This document shows, piece after piece, positions 1-8,385 of a stretch of 35,208 nt of DNA (within the stretch, counting starts at the first letter, position 1; each line of letters starts with the position of its first letter). The notes below the pieces were generated by a model. That model saw nothing but the letters and a program-made list of their open reading frames with translations. It was not told the DNA's origin and made no database searches. The DNA is from Actinomycetes bacterium (GTDB lineage: Bacteria; Actinomycetota; Acidimicrobiia; Acidimicrobiales; CADCSY01). Made by a program: the position numbers and the translations under genes. The DNA lies in the NCBI GenBank assembly GCA_025464025.1, contig JAODBP010000288.1, positions 1 through 35,208 of the forward strand. Direction: 5' to 3'.

Positions 1-2
1 AG

Positions 3-1226
3 TCCCGGCTGGCCAAGACCGACGAGCGGATCGCCTCGTCCCGCGACCAGCTCGCCTGCGACCTCGGCGACGCCGAGGAGTACCTGCGGCTCCAGCGCCA
101 GCTCGCCGACGTCCGGTCGTCGCGCCCGTCGGTGAACCGGAAGGTCGACGAGGCCCTCGGCGCCCTCCGCCCCGGCGACGTGCTGCGGATCCCCGGGCGG
201 CGCAACGCCGGGCCGGCCGTGGTGCTCTCGACCGCACCCCGGCGGGGCGGCATCCAGCTCAAGGTGCTGACCGGGCGGAAGCACCGGCTCACGATGACGG
301 CCGAGGACTTCGAGTCGCTGCCCCAGAAGCTGGGCCGCATCGAGCTGCCCGAGCCGTACATGCCGAACAACTCGACGTTCCAGCGCGAGGTCGCCGAACG
401 GCTGCGCAAGGCCCGCATCGAGCACGGCGACCGCGACGAGCCCGGTGCGCGACCCGACCCCGAGGTCGACGACCTCCAGACCGCCATCGAGGACCACCCG
501 GTGGCGGTCTGCCCCGAGCTGTCGATCCACCGGCGGGCCTGGTACCAGGTCGAGCGCCTGGAGCGGGAGCGGAGCCAGCTCGAGCGCCAGGTCCGAGGCG
601 GCTCGTCGAGCCTGGCCCGCCAGTTCGACAAGGTCCTCCAGCTGCTCGAGTCGTCGGGCTTCCTCGACGGCTGGGCCCTCACGCCGGCGGGGGAGCGCCT
701 GACCCGGATCTACCACGAGGCCGACCTCGTCATCGCGACGTCGCTGGAGGAGGGCCTGTTCGACGGCCTCGACCCGGCGTCGCTGGCCGGGCTGGCCTCG
801 GCGTTCACCTTCGAGCGACGGGGCCCGGGCGACGACCCGGTGCCGTGGTTCCCCTCGAGCGAGGTGCGGACCCGGTGGGCCCAGGTCGAGGCCGTGCACG
901 GCCGGGTGGTCGACGCCGAGGAGCGGGCCGGCCTGCCGATGACCCGCGCCCTCGATCCGGGGTTCGTCGGCCTGGCCCATGGCTGGGCCTCGGGCGACGA
1001 CCTCGACGACGTGCTGGAGGACGAGGAGCTCTCCGGCGGCGACTTCGTCCGCAACATCAAGCAGCTGATCGACCTGCTGCGCCAGATCGGGGAAGTGGCC
1101 CCGGCTCGCGAGACCCGGGCCGCCGCCCGGTCGGCTGCCGAGGCCCTGTTCCGGGGCGTGATCTCGGCATCGAGCGCGGTCGGTGCCCGCCGCGAGGGGG
1201 TGCTCGATGGCGATCCGGAAGGGTGA
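3..1226 (+). CDS. helY: Ski2-like DEAD/DEAH-box RNA helicase (HelY/Dob10 type), 3' part
   Basis: Only the C-terminal 407 residues are visible. The frame is open to the left edge (first whole codon at 3) and stops with TGA at 1224-1226; the GTG at 132 is internal, since in-frame helical coding runs through it. The helicase motor domains lie outside the window. What is seen is a charged linker, then a region starting around HRRAWYQVERLERERSQLERQV and ending in a DSHCT domain, with the typical SGGDFVRNIKQLIDLLRQIG segment near the end. Known Ski2/Mtr4/HelY proteins unwind RNA in 3'-5' decay or processing. The family call is fairly firm; the exact substrate is not visible. The next gene overlaps the end by 20 nt, so the two are probably cotranscribed. 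Confidence 0.85.
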   Translation, partial: SRLAKTDERIASSRDQLACDLGDAEEYLRLQRQLADVRSSRPSVNRKVDEALGALRPGDVLRIPGRRNAGPAVVLSTAPRRGGIQLKVLTGRKHRLTMTAEDFESLPQKLGRIELPEPYMPNNSTFQREVAERLRKARIEHGDRDEPGARPDPEVDDLQTAIEDHPVAVCPELSIHRRAWYQVERLERERSQLERQVRGGSSSLARQFDKVLQLLESSGFLDGWALTPAGERLTRIYHEADLVIATSLEEGLFDGLDPASLAGLASAFTFERRGPGDDPVPWFPSSEVRTRWAQVEAVHGRVVDAEERAGLPMTRALDPGFVGLAHGWASGDDLDDVLEDEELSGGDFVRNIKQLIDLLRQIGEVAPARETRAAARSAAEALFRGVISASSAVGARREGVLDGDPEG

Positions 1227-1818
1227 GGCCTGGGGCGAGCCAGGCGCGCTGCCCCGGCACGGGGTGGTCGTCGCCACCGACGAGGAGGCCATGGACGTCG
1301 TCACCGCGGCCCGGCGCGCCGGTGAACCGGTGCCGCCGCTCGGGCTCCTCGGTGGCGACCTGTGCCGCACGCTCGGCGGCCGCGGCGACCGCGACCGGCT
1401 GCGATCCGACGACGCCATGACGTTCGCCGTCGACCTCGGCGAGGTGCTGCTCGACGGCACCCTGCACCTCTTCGTGGCCCACCTCGTGGCCCGCCCGCCG
1501 TTCTGGCTGGGTCGTTCGGTGGTGGCCATGAACGCGGCGTGGCTCGGCAACCTGAACCTCGGCCCGAAGGCCCACCCGGGCGACGGGCTGCTGGACGTCA
1601 CCGACGGGCAGGTGCCCATGGGGCAGCTCCTCGCCGCTCGGAAGCGGGCCCGGCTCGGCACCCACGTGCCCCACCCCGGGCTGAAGGTGCGGCGGGTCGC
1701 CGCCGTGCAGTGCTCGTTGGCCAAGCCGACGATGGTCCGGCTCGACGGGCGCAGGATCGGCGCCTTCCGTGACCTGAGCATCCGGGTCGAGCCTGACGCC
1801 CTCACGGTGGTCGTGTGA
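1207..1818 (+). CDS. Stand-alone lipid/diacylglycerol kinase C-terminal-like domain protein
   Basis: A 203-residue protein with ATG at 1207 preceded by AGGGGG six bases upstream; the alternative GTG at 1183 has no such site. It overlaps the helicase end by 20 nt. The second half (NAAWLGNLNLGPKAHPGDGLLDV, then a GTHVPHPGLKVRRV segment, then VRLDGRRIGAFRDLSIRVEP) resembles the beta-rich C-terminal domain of DAGK/YegS-type lipid kinases. I do not see the N-terminal catalytic GGDGT loop, only a short VVVATDEEAMDVV stretch, so a complete kinase is unlikely. It may bind a lipid or nucleotide, or be a reduced kinase relative. The similarity is judged by eye and the function is unknown. Confidence 0.5.
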   Translation: MAIRKGEAWGEPGALPRHGVVVATDEEAMDVVTAARRAGEPVPPLGLLGGDLCRTLGGRGDRDRLRSDDAMTFAVDLGEVLLDGTLHLFVAHLVARPPFWLGRSVVAMNAAWLGNLNLGPKAHPGDGLLDVTDGQVPMGQLLAARKRARLGTHVPHPGLKVRRVAAVQCSLAKPTMVRLDGRRIGAFRDLSIRVEPDALTVVV

Positions 1819-1855
1819 AGGCCTAGTCGTGAAGAACCGGAGCACCGCCACGACG

Positions 1856-1861
1856 TAGCGT
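1856..1861 (+). promoter_or_regulatory. -10 box (TAGCGT) of the M20 gene, apparently leaderless
   Basis: TAGCGT ends 6 nt before the ATG at 1868, so transcription would begin at or next to the start codon. No ribosome-binding site is present in between. Confidence 0.5.
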
Positions 1862-1867
1862 TCGGGG

Positions 1868-3058
1868 ATGGATGCCGCCACGCTCAAGGCCCGCATGTGC
1901 GAGCGCATCGACGCGCTGGCCGACACGCTGCTCGAGGCGTCGCACGACATCCACGCCCACCCCGAGCTGGCCTTCGAGGAGCACCACGCCCACGACCTGC
2001 TGACCGAGATCCTCGAGCGCGAGGGCCTCGACGTCACCCGCTCGGCCTACGGGCTCGACACGGCGTTCGACGCCCGGTCGGGGAGCGAGGGCCCGACCGT
2101 CGTCGTCTGCGCCGAGTACGACGCCCTGCCGGGCGTGGGCCACGCCTGCGGGCACAACATCATCGCCACCGCCGGCATCGGTGCCGGCCTGGCCGCCGCG
2201 GCCCTGGCCGAGGAGGCCGGCGGGCGGGTGCGCATCCTGGGCACGCCGGCCGAGGAGGGCGGGGCCGGCAAGGTCTACATGGCCGACGCCGGCGCCCTCG
2301 ACGGCGTGGACGCGGCCGTCATGGTCCACCCGGCCGACGCCGACCTGCTGTCGATGGACACCCTCGCCGCCGTCACCTACGAGGTCGAGTGGTTCGGCGA
2401 GGCGGCCCACGCCTCGGCGTTCCCGTGGAAGGGCCGCAACGCCCTCGACGCCGCCGTCATCGGGTACACGAACGTGGCCGCCCTCCGGCAGCACATCACG
2501 TCCACCGACCGCATCCACGGCATCTTCCGCAAGGGCGGGGAGCGGCCCAACATCGTCCCCGACCACACCGTCATGGAGTGGATGGTGCGCTCGGCCCGGC
2601 TCAAGTCGCTCGAGCCGCTGACCGAGCGGGTCGTCGCCGCGTGGGAGGCCGGGGCGCTGGCCACCGGCTGCACCTGTCAGCACAAGGTGCTGCACCACAC
2701 GTACGCCGACATGGTCGACAACCCGGTGCTGGCCCGGCTCTACGCCGCCAACTCCGAGGCGCTCGGCCGACCCGTCAGCGACCCCCGGAAGACCGAGCCC
2801 CGGGTCGTCGGCAGCACCGACATGGGCAACGTCAGCTACATCGTCCCGTCGATCCACCCCATGGTGAAGGTGGCGCCGAAGGGCGTGTCGATCCACTCGC
2901 ACGAGTTCACCAAGCACGCCGGCTCGGCCGCCGGCGACGAGGCCGTGCTCGTCGGGGCCAAGGCCCTGGCCATGACGATCGCCGACCTGTGGGCCGACCG
3001 CGACCTCGTCACCCAGGCGAGGGCCGAGTTCGACGCCGTGGTCACCGCCGGCGCCTGA
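1868..3058 (+). CDS. M20-family metallopeptidase / amidohydrolase (PM20D2/AbgB-like)
   Basis: A 396-residue cytosolic enzyme. The metal-binding motif GHACGHN (H92, H96) and the acidic pair in GTPAEEGGAGK (E129-E130) are intact, and a later HAS (AAHASAFPWKGRNALDA) begins the dimerisation domain. The family hydrolyses amide bonds of N-acyl amino acids, dipeptides or p-aminobenzoyl-glutamate using a two-metal centre. The C-terminal PKGVSIHSHEF segment resembles PM20D2/AbgB-type members, so a dipeptide or aminoacyl-conjugate substrate is plausible; the sequence does not fix it. The end overlaps the convergent membrane gene by 17 nt. ATG 1868 is chosen because a -10 box sits 6 nt upstream. Confidence 0.85.
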   Translation: MDAATLKARMCERIDALADTLLEASHDIHAHPELAFEEHHAHDLLTEILEREGLDVTRSAYGLDTAFDARSGSEGPTVVVCAEYDALPGVGHACGHNIIATAGIGAGLAAAALAEEAGGRVRILGTPAEEGGAGKVYMADAGALDGVDAAVMVHPADADLLSMDTLAAVTYEVEWFGEAAHASAFPWKGRNALDAAVIGYTNVAALRQHITSTDRIHGIFRKGGERPNIVPDHTVMEWMVRSARLKSLEPLTERVVAAWEAGALATGCTCQHKVLHHTYADMVDNPVLARLYAANSEALGRPVSDPRKTEPRVVGSTDMGNVSYIVPSIHPMVKVAPKGVSIHSHEFTKHAGSAAGDEAVLVGAKALAMTIADLWADRDLVTQARAEFDAVVTAGA

Positions 3059-3434
3059 GCACCACCACGCTCGCCATGAAGGTCAGGCCGGCCACGGCCC
3101 CGAGCTGGGCCCACGGCTCGCCCAGCCGCCCGTGGGCGACGTCCCAGAAGTAGTTGGCCAGCACCAGCGAGATGAGCACGTAGCTCGTCCAGGCCGCAGC
3201 ATGCTGCCCGATGGCCCGACGTCGCTCGTCGAGGTCCTGCCCGCCGAGGACGGCGAACGACTCGAAGCGCCGGCCCACCAGCAGGATCGCGGCGTAGGCC
3301 AGCATGATCCCGAGGCTCACGACGCCGCCGCTCCAGTCGCCGCCGATGCCGAAGGCGAGCAGGGCCACCAGCCCCAGGAGCAGCGCGGTGACCGGCACCG
3401 ACCACGGCTCCAACTGCTCACGTCTCGTCTTCAT
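3042..3434 (-). CDS. Small four-helix membrane protein, partner of XRE regulator
   Basis: 130 residues from ATG 3434. Four hydrophobic segments are visible: WSVPVTALLLGLVALLAFGI, WSGGVVSLGIMLAYAAILLV, AAWTSYVLISLVLANYFW, and LGAVAGLTFMASVVVL followed by RRRR. The gene starts inside the 3' end of the XRE regulator (17-nt overlap), so the two are translationally coupled. XRE regulators paired with a small DUF2178-like multi-pass membrane protein are common in bacteria and archaea; the membrane partner's role is generally unknown. A membrane sensor or anti-regulator of the upstream repressor is inference. The 3' end overlaps the M20 gene on the other strand. Confidence 0.7.
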   Translation of the reverse strand: MKTRREQLEPWSVPVTALLLGLVALLAFGIGGDWSGGVVSLGIMLAYAAILLVGRRFESFAVLGGQDLDERRRAIGQHAAAWTSYVLISLVLANYFWDVAHGRLGEPWAQLGAVAGLTFMASVVVLRRRR

Positions 3435-3615
3435 GGAACACCTCCTCGACGCCGCAGCCGAAGTAGCGGGCCAGCGCCATGGCCAGGGGGAGCGACGGCA
3501 GCCACTTCCCGGTCTCGATCGAGTTGACGGTCTGCCGCGAGACGCCGAGCGCCTCACCCAACTCGGCCTGCGAGAGGCGTCGCTCGGTGCGGAGCTGGCG
3601 GACGTCGTTGCGCAC
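3418..3615 (-). CDS. Minimal XRE/Cro-CI family transcriptional regulator
   Basis: A 65-residue protein that is almost entirely a helix-turn-helix: MRNDVRQLRTERRLSQAELG, then EALGVSRQTVNSIETGKWLP, then the helical end LAMALARYFGCGVEEVF. The recognition helix is SRQTVNSIE. There is no effector domain, typical of the small regulators that accompany a membrane protein. The start is GTG 3615. Its promoter is a textbook leaderless one (TTGACA, 17-bp spacer, GACACT, then 6 nt to GTG), and two near-identical pseudo-palindromes cover the -35 and -10. Autorepression is therefore strongly suggested. The divergent ThyX-like gene starts 91 bp away and could be co-regulated. Confidence 0.85.
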   Translation of the reverse strand: MRNDVRQLRTERRLSQAELGEALGVSRQTVNSIETGKWLPSLPLAMALARYFGCGVEEVFHEDET

Positions 3616-3617
3616 AG

Positions 3618-3634
3618 GTCAAGTGTCCTTGACA
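3618..3634. promoter_or_regulatory. Operator 1, pseudo-palindrome over the -10 of the XRE gene
   Basis: GTCAAGTGTCCTTGACA is an imperfect palindrome (arms GTCAAG / CTTGAC). It covers the -10 and predicted transcription start of the XRE gene and matches operator 2 at 15 of 17 positions. Confidence 0.6.
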
Positions 3635-3650
3635 TCGACCCAGGTGTCAA
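3622..3650 (-). promoter_or_regulatory. Leaderless promoter of the XRE gene (TTGACA-N17-GACACT)
   Basis: On the minus strand TTGACA (plus 3645-3650) is followed by exactly 17 bp and GACACT (plus 3622-3627), then TGACCT and the GTG at 3615. The -35 is a perfect consensus; the -10 has the conserved A and T at positions 2 and 6. Confidence 0.65.
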
Positions 3651-3662
3651 GGGTCCTTGTCA
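3646..3662. promoter_or_regulatory. Operator 2, pseudo-palindrome over the -35 of the XRE gene
   Basis: GTCAAGGGTCCTTGTCA matches operator 1 at 15 of 17 positions and lies exactly 28 bp further upstream, covering most of the TTGACA box. The pair fits cooperative binding by a small XRE dimer. Confidence 0.6.
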
Positions 3663-3693
3663 TGCCATCCATCCGCGCGGACCGGATCGGTCC

Positions 3694-3699
3694 TAGCCT
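3694..3699 (+). promoter_or_regulatory. -10 box (TAGCCT) of the ThyX-like gene, apparently leaderless
   Basis: TAGCCT ends 7 nt before the GTG at 3707. The GGAG at 3701-3704 is too close to the start to act as a normal ribosome-binding site. Confidence 0.5.
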
Positions 3700-3706
3700 T
3701 GGAGCT

Positions 3707-5323
<1,617 letters not shown>

Positions 5324-5398
5324 CCTGACCACCGGGCTGGCCCTCGGGTGCCCGGTTCGGGCAGTATGTCCCTTCGGCGGGCGGCCGGAGGTACCGCC

Positions 5399-6214
5399 GT
5401 GCCCGTGCTCCCTGGCAGCAAGCTCCTCGTCGCCGTGCTGGCCCTCGGCCTCGGCGCCTCGGCCGCCTACACCGTCAAGCCGGGTGACACGCTCTCGGGC
5501 ATCGCCAGCCGCCTCGGGGTGTCCGCCGCCGAGCTGGCCCGGGCCAACGGCATCACCGACCCGGACCGGGTCGTCGCCGGCCGCTCCCTCGCCCTGCCCG
5601 GTGGCACGGCGGCATCGGCGGCGGGCCGGACCCACGTCGTCGCCGCCGGCGACAACCTCACCACGATCGCCCGGCGCTACGGCGTGACCGTCACCGCCCT
5701 GGCCCGGGCCAACGGGATCGACATCCGCCGGCTCCTGCGTCTCGGCACCCGGCTCGTCGTGCCGGTCCCGACGGCGCCGAACGGCTATCCGACCCGCCTC
5801 CTCGCCTCACCCGCCCGGCTCGCCCTCGTGCCGCACTTCCGCTACTGGTCGAAGGCCAACGGCCTTCCGGCCGATCTGGTCATGGCCACCACCTGGCTGG
5901 AGTCGGGCTGGCAGAACGGGGCCGTGTCGAGCGTGGGGGCGTTGGGCATCGGGCAGCTCATGCCCGGGACCGTCCGGTTCATCCGCAGCGACCTCATCGG
6001 CGTCGACTCCCTGGACCCCCGTGTCCCCGAGCACAACATCCGCATGAGCGCCCGGTACCTCCGCTTCCTCCTGGAGCGGTCGGGTGGCGACGTCCGCATG
6101 GCCCTCGCCAGCTACTACCAGGGGCCAGGGTCGGTCAGCGCCGTCGGCGCCCTCCCGGGCACGGTCCGGTACGTCGACGGGGTCCAGGCCCTGCGGCGCC
6201 TCTTCGTCGCGTAG
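5399..6214 (+). CDS. Secreted LysM lytic transglycosylase
   Basis: 271 residues. GTG 5399 has GGAGG (5387-5391) 7 nt upstream and gives a signal peptide (MPVLPGSKLLVAVLALGLGA, then cleavage near SAA). In-frame alternatives are ATG 5366 and GTG 5348, which would lengthen the n-region. Two LysM peptidoglycan-binding repeats follow (about 24-67, YTVKPGDTLSGIASRLGVSA; about 78-120, HVVAAGDNLTTIARRYGVTV). Then comes an SLT domain with catalytic E168 in WLESGWQNGAVSSVGALGIG, the QLMPGT motif, and the SYYQGPGSV active-site strand. It should cleave glycan strands of the cell wall, in remodelling or turnover. No partner gene is evident. Confidence 0.88.
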   Translation: MPVLPGSKLLVAVLALGLGASAAYTVKPGDTLSGIASRLGVSAAELARANGITDPDRVVAGRSLALPGGTAASAAGRTHVVAAGDNLTTIARRYGVTVTALARANGIDIRRLLRLGTRLVVPVPTAPNGYPTRLLASPARLALVPHFRYWSKANGLPADLVMATTWLESGWQNGAVSSVGALGIGQLMPGTVRFIRSDLIGVDSLDPRVPEHNIRMSARYLRFLLERSGGDVRMALASYYQGPGSVSAVGALPGTVRYVDGVQALRRLFVA

Positions 6215-6542
6215 TTCCCCCGGGGTTCCGCGAAAATCCCCCGGGTGCCCTGACCTGCGACGACGCGCGAACTCCCTGGTCACGGTGTCGCCACCTCGAA
6301 GTCACCTGCTTGACACCTGGTCTTCTCGCATGGGATGAAGAGCGCTGCCTCGTCGTCGTCTGGCGGGCGGAGGTACGGGACGGTGGCCCGGCGAGCTCAG
6401 TAGCAAACGTCGGTCCGCCGACGGCCCCAACAGCTCGCCGGGCTCACCTCTCCGCTCGCGGGGTGAGTGGAACCCCCCTCGGGAATCGCTAGAGTCCCGC
6501 CGCGGTTGCTCCAGCACCCCCCAGGACGCCCAAGGACTTGTG
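6215..6542. other. 328-bp non-coding region with two hairpins
   Basis: I see no convincing gene, tRNA or known RNA here. It holds a 6-bp hairpin (CGTCGG-TCCG-CCGACG, 6408-6423) and a larger imperfect one at 6443-6467 (CTCACC, TCT bulge, CCGC, loop, GCGG, GGTGAG). A possible -10 TAGAGT lies at 6490-6495. A TTGACA at 6311 region has no good -10 at 16-18 bp. The likeliest content is the promoter and 5' leader of the DUF4193 gene. Confidence 0.5.
6490..6495 (+). promoter_or_regulatory. Possible -10 box (TAGAGT) for the DUF4193 gene
   Basis: TAGAGT is the best -10 match upstream of the ATG at 6543 and would give a leader of about 40 nt. That leader ends in AAGGAC, a plausible ribosome-binding site. 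No clear -35. Confidence 0.35.
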
Positions 6543-6995
6543 ATGGCCGACGACGTAGAAGAGTTCGAAGAAGAGACCGACGAGGAGACCGAAGAGGACC
6601 TCGACGAGGAAGAGATCGACGAGGACCTCGAGGACGACGAGGAGGTCTTCGCCGACGACGACATCGTCGCCGACGACGTGGACGTCGACGAGGAGGAGGA
6701 GACCGAGGTCCCGGTCGGGACGGTCACCGATGACACGGACGACGACGACGAGGAGGAAGAGGACCCCGACGACGTCGAGGCCGACCTCGACGCCATCCTC
6801 AAGGACCGGATCGCCGTCGTCGACGAGGACGAGGACGAGGAGGAGGAAGAGGTCGTCGACCTCAAGGACGAGGGCGAGGGCGGCAAGGTCCGTCCCCGTG
6901 CGCCCGGCGAGTTCGTCTGCCAGTCCTGCTTCCTCGTCAAGCACCCGAGCCAGCTGGCCGACGCCAAGGGCCAGCTCTGCCGGGACTGCGTGTGA
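6543..6995 (+). CDS. DUF4193 protein with hyperacidic N-terminus and C-terminal zinc ribbon
   Basis: 150 residues. The C-terminal 30 residues (EFVCQSCFLVKHPSQLADAK, then GQLCRDCV; C126, C129, C146, C149) match the actinobacterial DUF4193 zinc-ribbon signature. The rest is dominated by Asp and Glu, with runs such as DEEEIDEDLEDDEEVF, and the DNA is correspondingly full of GAC/GAG repeats. Usual family members are near 100 residues, so the acidic part is extended here. Function is unknown; acidic tails of this kind often contact basic proteins or nucleic-acid-binding partners, which is inference. ATG 6543 is preferred over GTG 6540 because AAGGA lies at suitable spacing. The next gene follows by 16 nt. 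Confidence 0.8.
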   Translation: MADDVEEFEEETDEETEEDLDEEEIDEDLEDDEEVFADDDIVADDVDVDEEEETEVPVGTVTDDTDDDDEEEEDPDDVEADLDAILKDRIAVVDEDEDEEEEEVVDLKDEGEGGKVRPRAPGEFVCQSCFLVKHPSQLADAKGQLCRDCV

Positions 6996-7011
6996 ACCGA
7001 GGACGACAGGG

Positions 7012-7485
7012 GTGAGCGACAAGCGGGCCCGGGACCTGGCCCTCGAGGCGCTCGTCTACGTGCCCGTGGGGCTGGCCGTCTCGGCCAAGGAGCTCCTGCC
7101 CGAGCTGGCCCGACGGGGCCGGGAGAAGGTCACCGGCCAGGTGACCCAGGCCCGCTTCGTCGGCCGGTTCGCCGTGCAGCAGGGTCAGGTCCAGGCCGGC
7201 AAGGCCTTCACCCGGGCGCGGGAGGAGGCCCAGGGCCGCGTGGCCGACCTCGGGTCCACCCCGGCGCCGCCGGTGGCCGAGCCGGTCGCCCCGCAACCCC
7301 GGGCTGCCACCAGTGGCCCGGCCGGGGCCGGCCTCGCCATCCCCGGCTACGACTCGCTCTCGGCGTCGCAGGTGCTGCCCCGCCTGGTCGGGCTGGCCCC
7401 CGACGAGCTCGAGGCCGTCCGGGCCTACGAAGCCGAGCACCGCGGCCGCAAGACCATCCTCGGCCGGATCGCCCAGCTCCAGTGA
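7012..7485 (+). CDS. Lipid-droplet-associated-like hypothetical protein
   Basis: 157 residues from GTG 7012. An amphipathic N-terminal region (ALEALVYVPVGLAVSAKELL) is followed by an Ala/Gln-rich helix, then a Pro/Ala linker. The conserved C-terminus is YDSLSASQVLPRLVGLAPDE, then LEAVRAYEAEHRGRKTILGR. That last block is widespread in actinobacterial proteins annotated as lipid-droplet-associated, which guides the call; biochemical function is not established from sequence. It shares a 4-nt GTGA overlap with the GNAT gene downstream and probably forms an operon with DUF4193 upstream. Confidence 0.55.
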   Translation: MSDKRARDLALEALVYVPVGLAVSAKELLPELARRGREKVTGQVTQARFVGRFAVQQGQVQAGKAFTRAREEAQGRVADLGSTPAPPVAEPVAPQPRAATSGPAGAGLAIPGYDSLSASQVLPRLVGLAPDELEAVRAYEAEHRGRKTILGRIAQLQ

Positions 7486-7949
7486 TCGAGGCGGCCCGCC
7501 CGGCCACGGAGGCCGACGTGCCCCGACTCGCCGAGCTGGCCGCCGAGGCCGTCGCCGAGCAGGCGGGGGAGCGGGGCGGGGCGGTCTGGGCCCAGCGCGA
7601 GGCCCGAGCGGTACCGGCCGAGGCGTCGTTGCGCGAGGATCTGGCCGATGGCTCGCGCCTCGTCCTCGCCGGCACGATCGACGACGTCGTCATCGGCTAC
7701 GCCGTCGTCCGCACCGAACCGCTGCGCGACGGCACCCTGCTCGGCGTCCTCACCGACGTCTACGTCGAGCCCGAGGCCCGGGCGGTGGGGGTGGGGGAGG
7801 TGCTCGTCGACGAGGTGCTGCGGTGGTGCACCGAGCGCGGCTGCATCGGGGTCGACGGCCTGGCCCTGCCCGGCAACCGGTCGACGAAGAACTTCTTCGA
7901 GACGTTCGGCTTCACCGCTCGTGCCATCGTCGTCCACCGCCGCCTCTGA
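7482..7949 (+). CDS. GNAT-family N-acetyltransferase
   Basis: 155 residues. The acetyl-CoA-binding core is visible as LTDVYVEPEARAVGVGEVLV (motif A, though the usual Q/R-x-x-G-x-G/A is here ARAVGVG), and the C-terminal NRSTKNFFETFGFTARAIVV is the typical last strand-helix-strand of the fold. It transfers an acetyl group from acetyl-CoA to an amine; the substrate cannot be told. GTG 7482 overlaps the upstream stop (GTGA), so translation is coupled to the lipid-droplet-like gene. Confidence 0.8.
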   Translation: MIEAARPATEADVPRLAELAAEAVAEQAGERGGAVWAQREARAVPAEASLREDLADGSRLVLAGTIDDVVIGYAVVRTEPLRDGTLLGVLTDVYVEPEARAVGVGEVLVDEVLRWCTERGCIGVDGLALPGNRSTKNFFETFGFTARAIVVHRRL

Positions 7950-7962
7950 GCGGGGGCGCTGA

Positions 7963-8370
7963 GTGGACGGCCCCCAGGTCTGCGTCGGCGCGGTGGCGGT
8001 CGACGACGGCCGCCTGCTCCTCGTCCGGCGGGGCCGCGGCCCGGCGCAGGGGGAGTGGTCGGTGCCGGGCGGGCGGGTCGAGGCCGGGGAGACGGTCGGT
8101 GAGGCCGTCGTCCGCGAGCTGGCCGAGGAGACCGGCCTGGAGGCGCTGTGCGGCCCGTTCCTCGGCTGGGTCGAGCGCATCGACGACGACCACCACTTCG
8201 TGATCCTCGACTTCGCCGTCGAGGTGATGGACGCCGGTGACCCCGTCGCCGGCGACGACGCCGCCGAGGTGGCGTGGGTGCCGCTCGAGCAGGTCGCCGA
8301 GATGACGAACCTCGTCGAGGGCCTGGCCGAGTTCCTCCACGAGCACGGCGTGCTCGACGTGATCGTGTAG
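7963..8370 (+). CDS. Nudix hydrolase
   Basis: 135 residues with an intact Nudix box: GGRVEAGETVGEAVVRELAE followed by ETGLE (G-x5-E-x7-REL-x-EE-x-G-L). The N-terminal VCVGAVAVDDGRLLLVRRGR is typical of MutT/ADP-ribose-pyrophosphatase relatives. It should hydrolyse a nucleoside diphosphate linked to another moiety, such as an oxidised NTP, ADP-ribose or an NDP-sugar; which one is not visible. GTG 7963 has GGGGG about 6 nt upstream and lies 13 nt after the GNAT gene, so the pair is likely cotranscribed. It faces the crotonase gene tail to tail across 15 nt. Confidence 0.88.
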   Translation: MDGPQVCVGAVAVDDGRLLLVRRGRGPAQGEWSVPGGRVEAGETVGEAVVRELAEETGLEALCGPFLGWVERIDDDHHFVILDFAVEVMDAGDPVAGDDAAEVAWVPLEQVAEMTNLVEGLAEFLHEHGVLDVIV

Positions 8371-8385
8371 ATCACCCCTCCGGGA

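Noticed and set aside
6215..6250. CCCCCGGGG...CCCCCGGG considered as a terminator for the LysM gene
   Set aside because: The two blocks are self-complementary and not arranged as one clear stem with a loop; no T tract.
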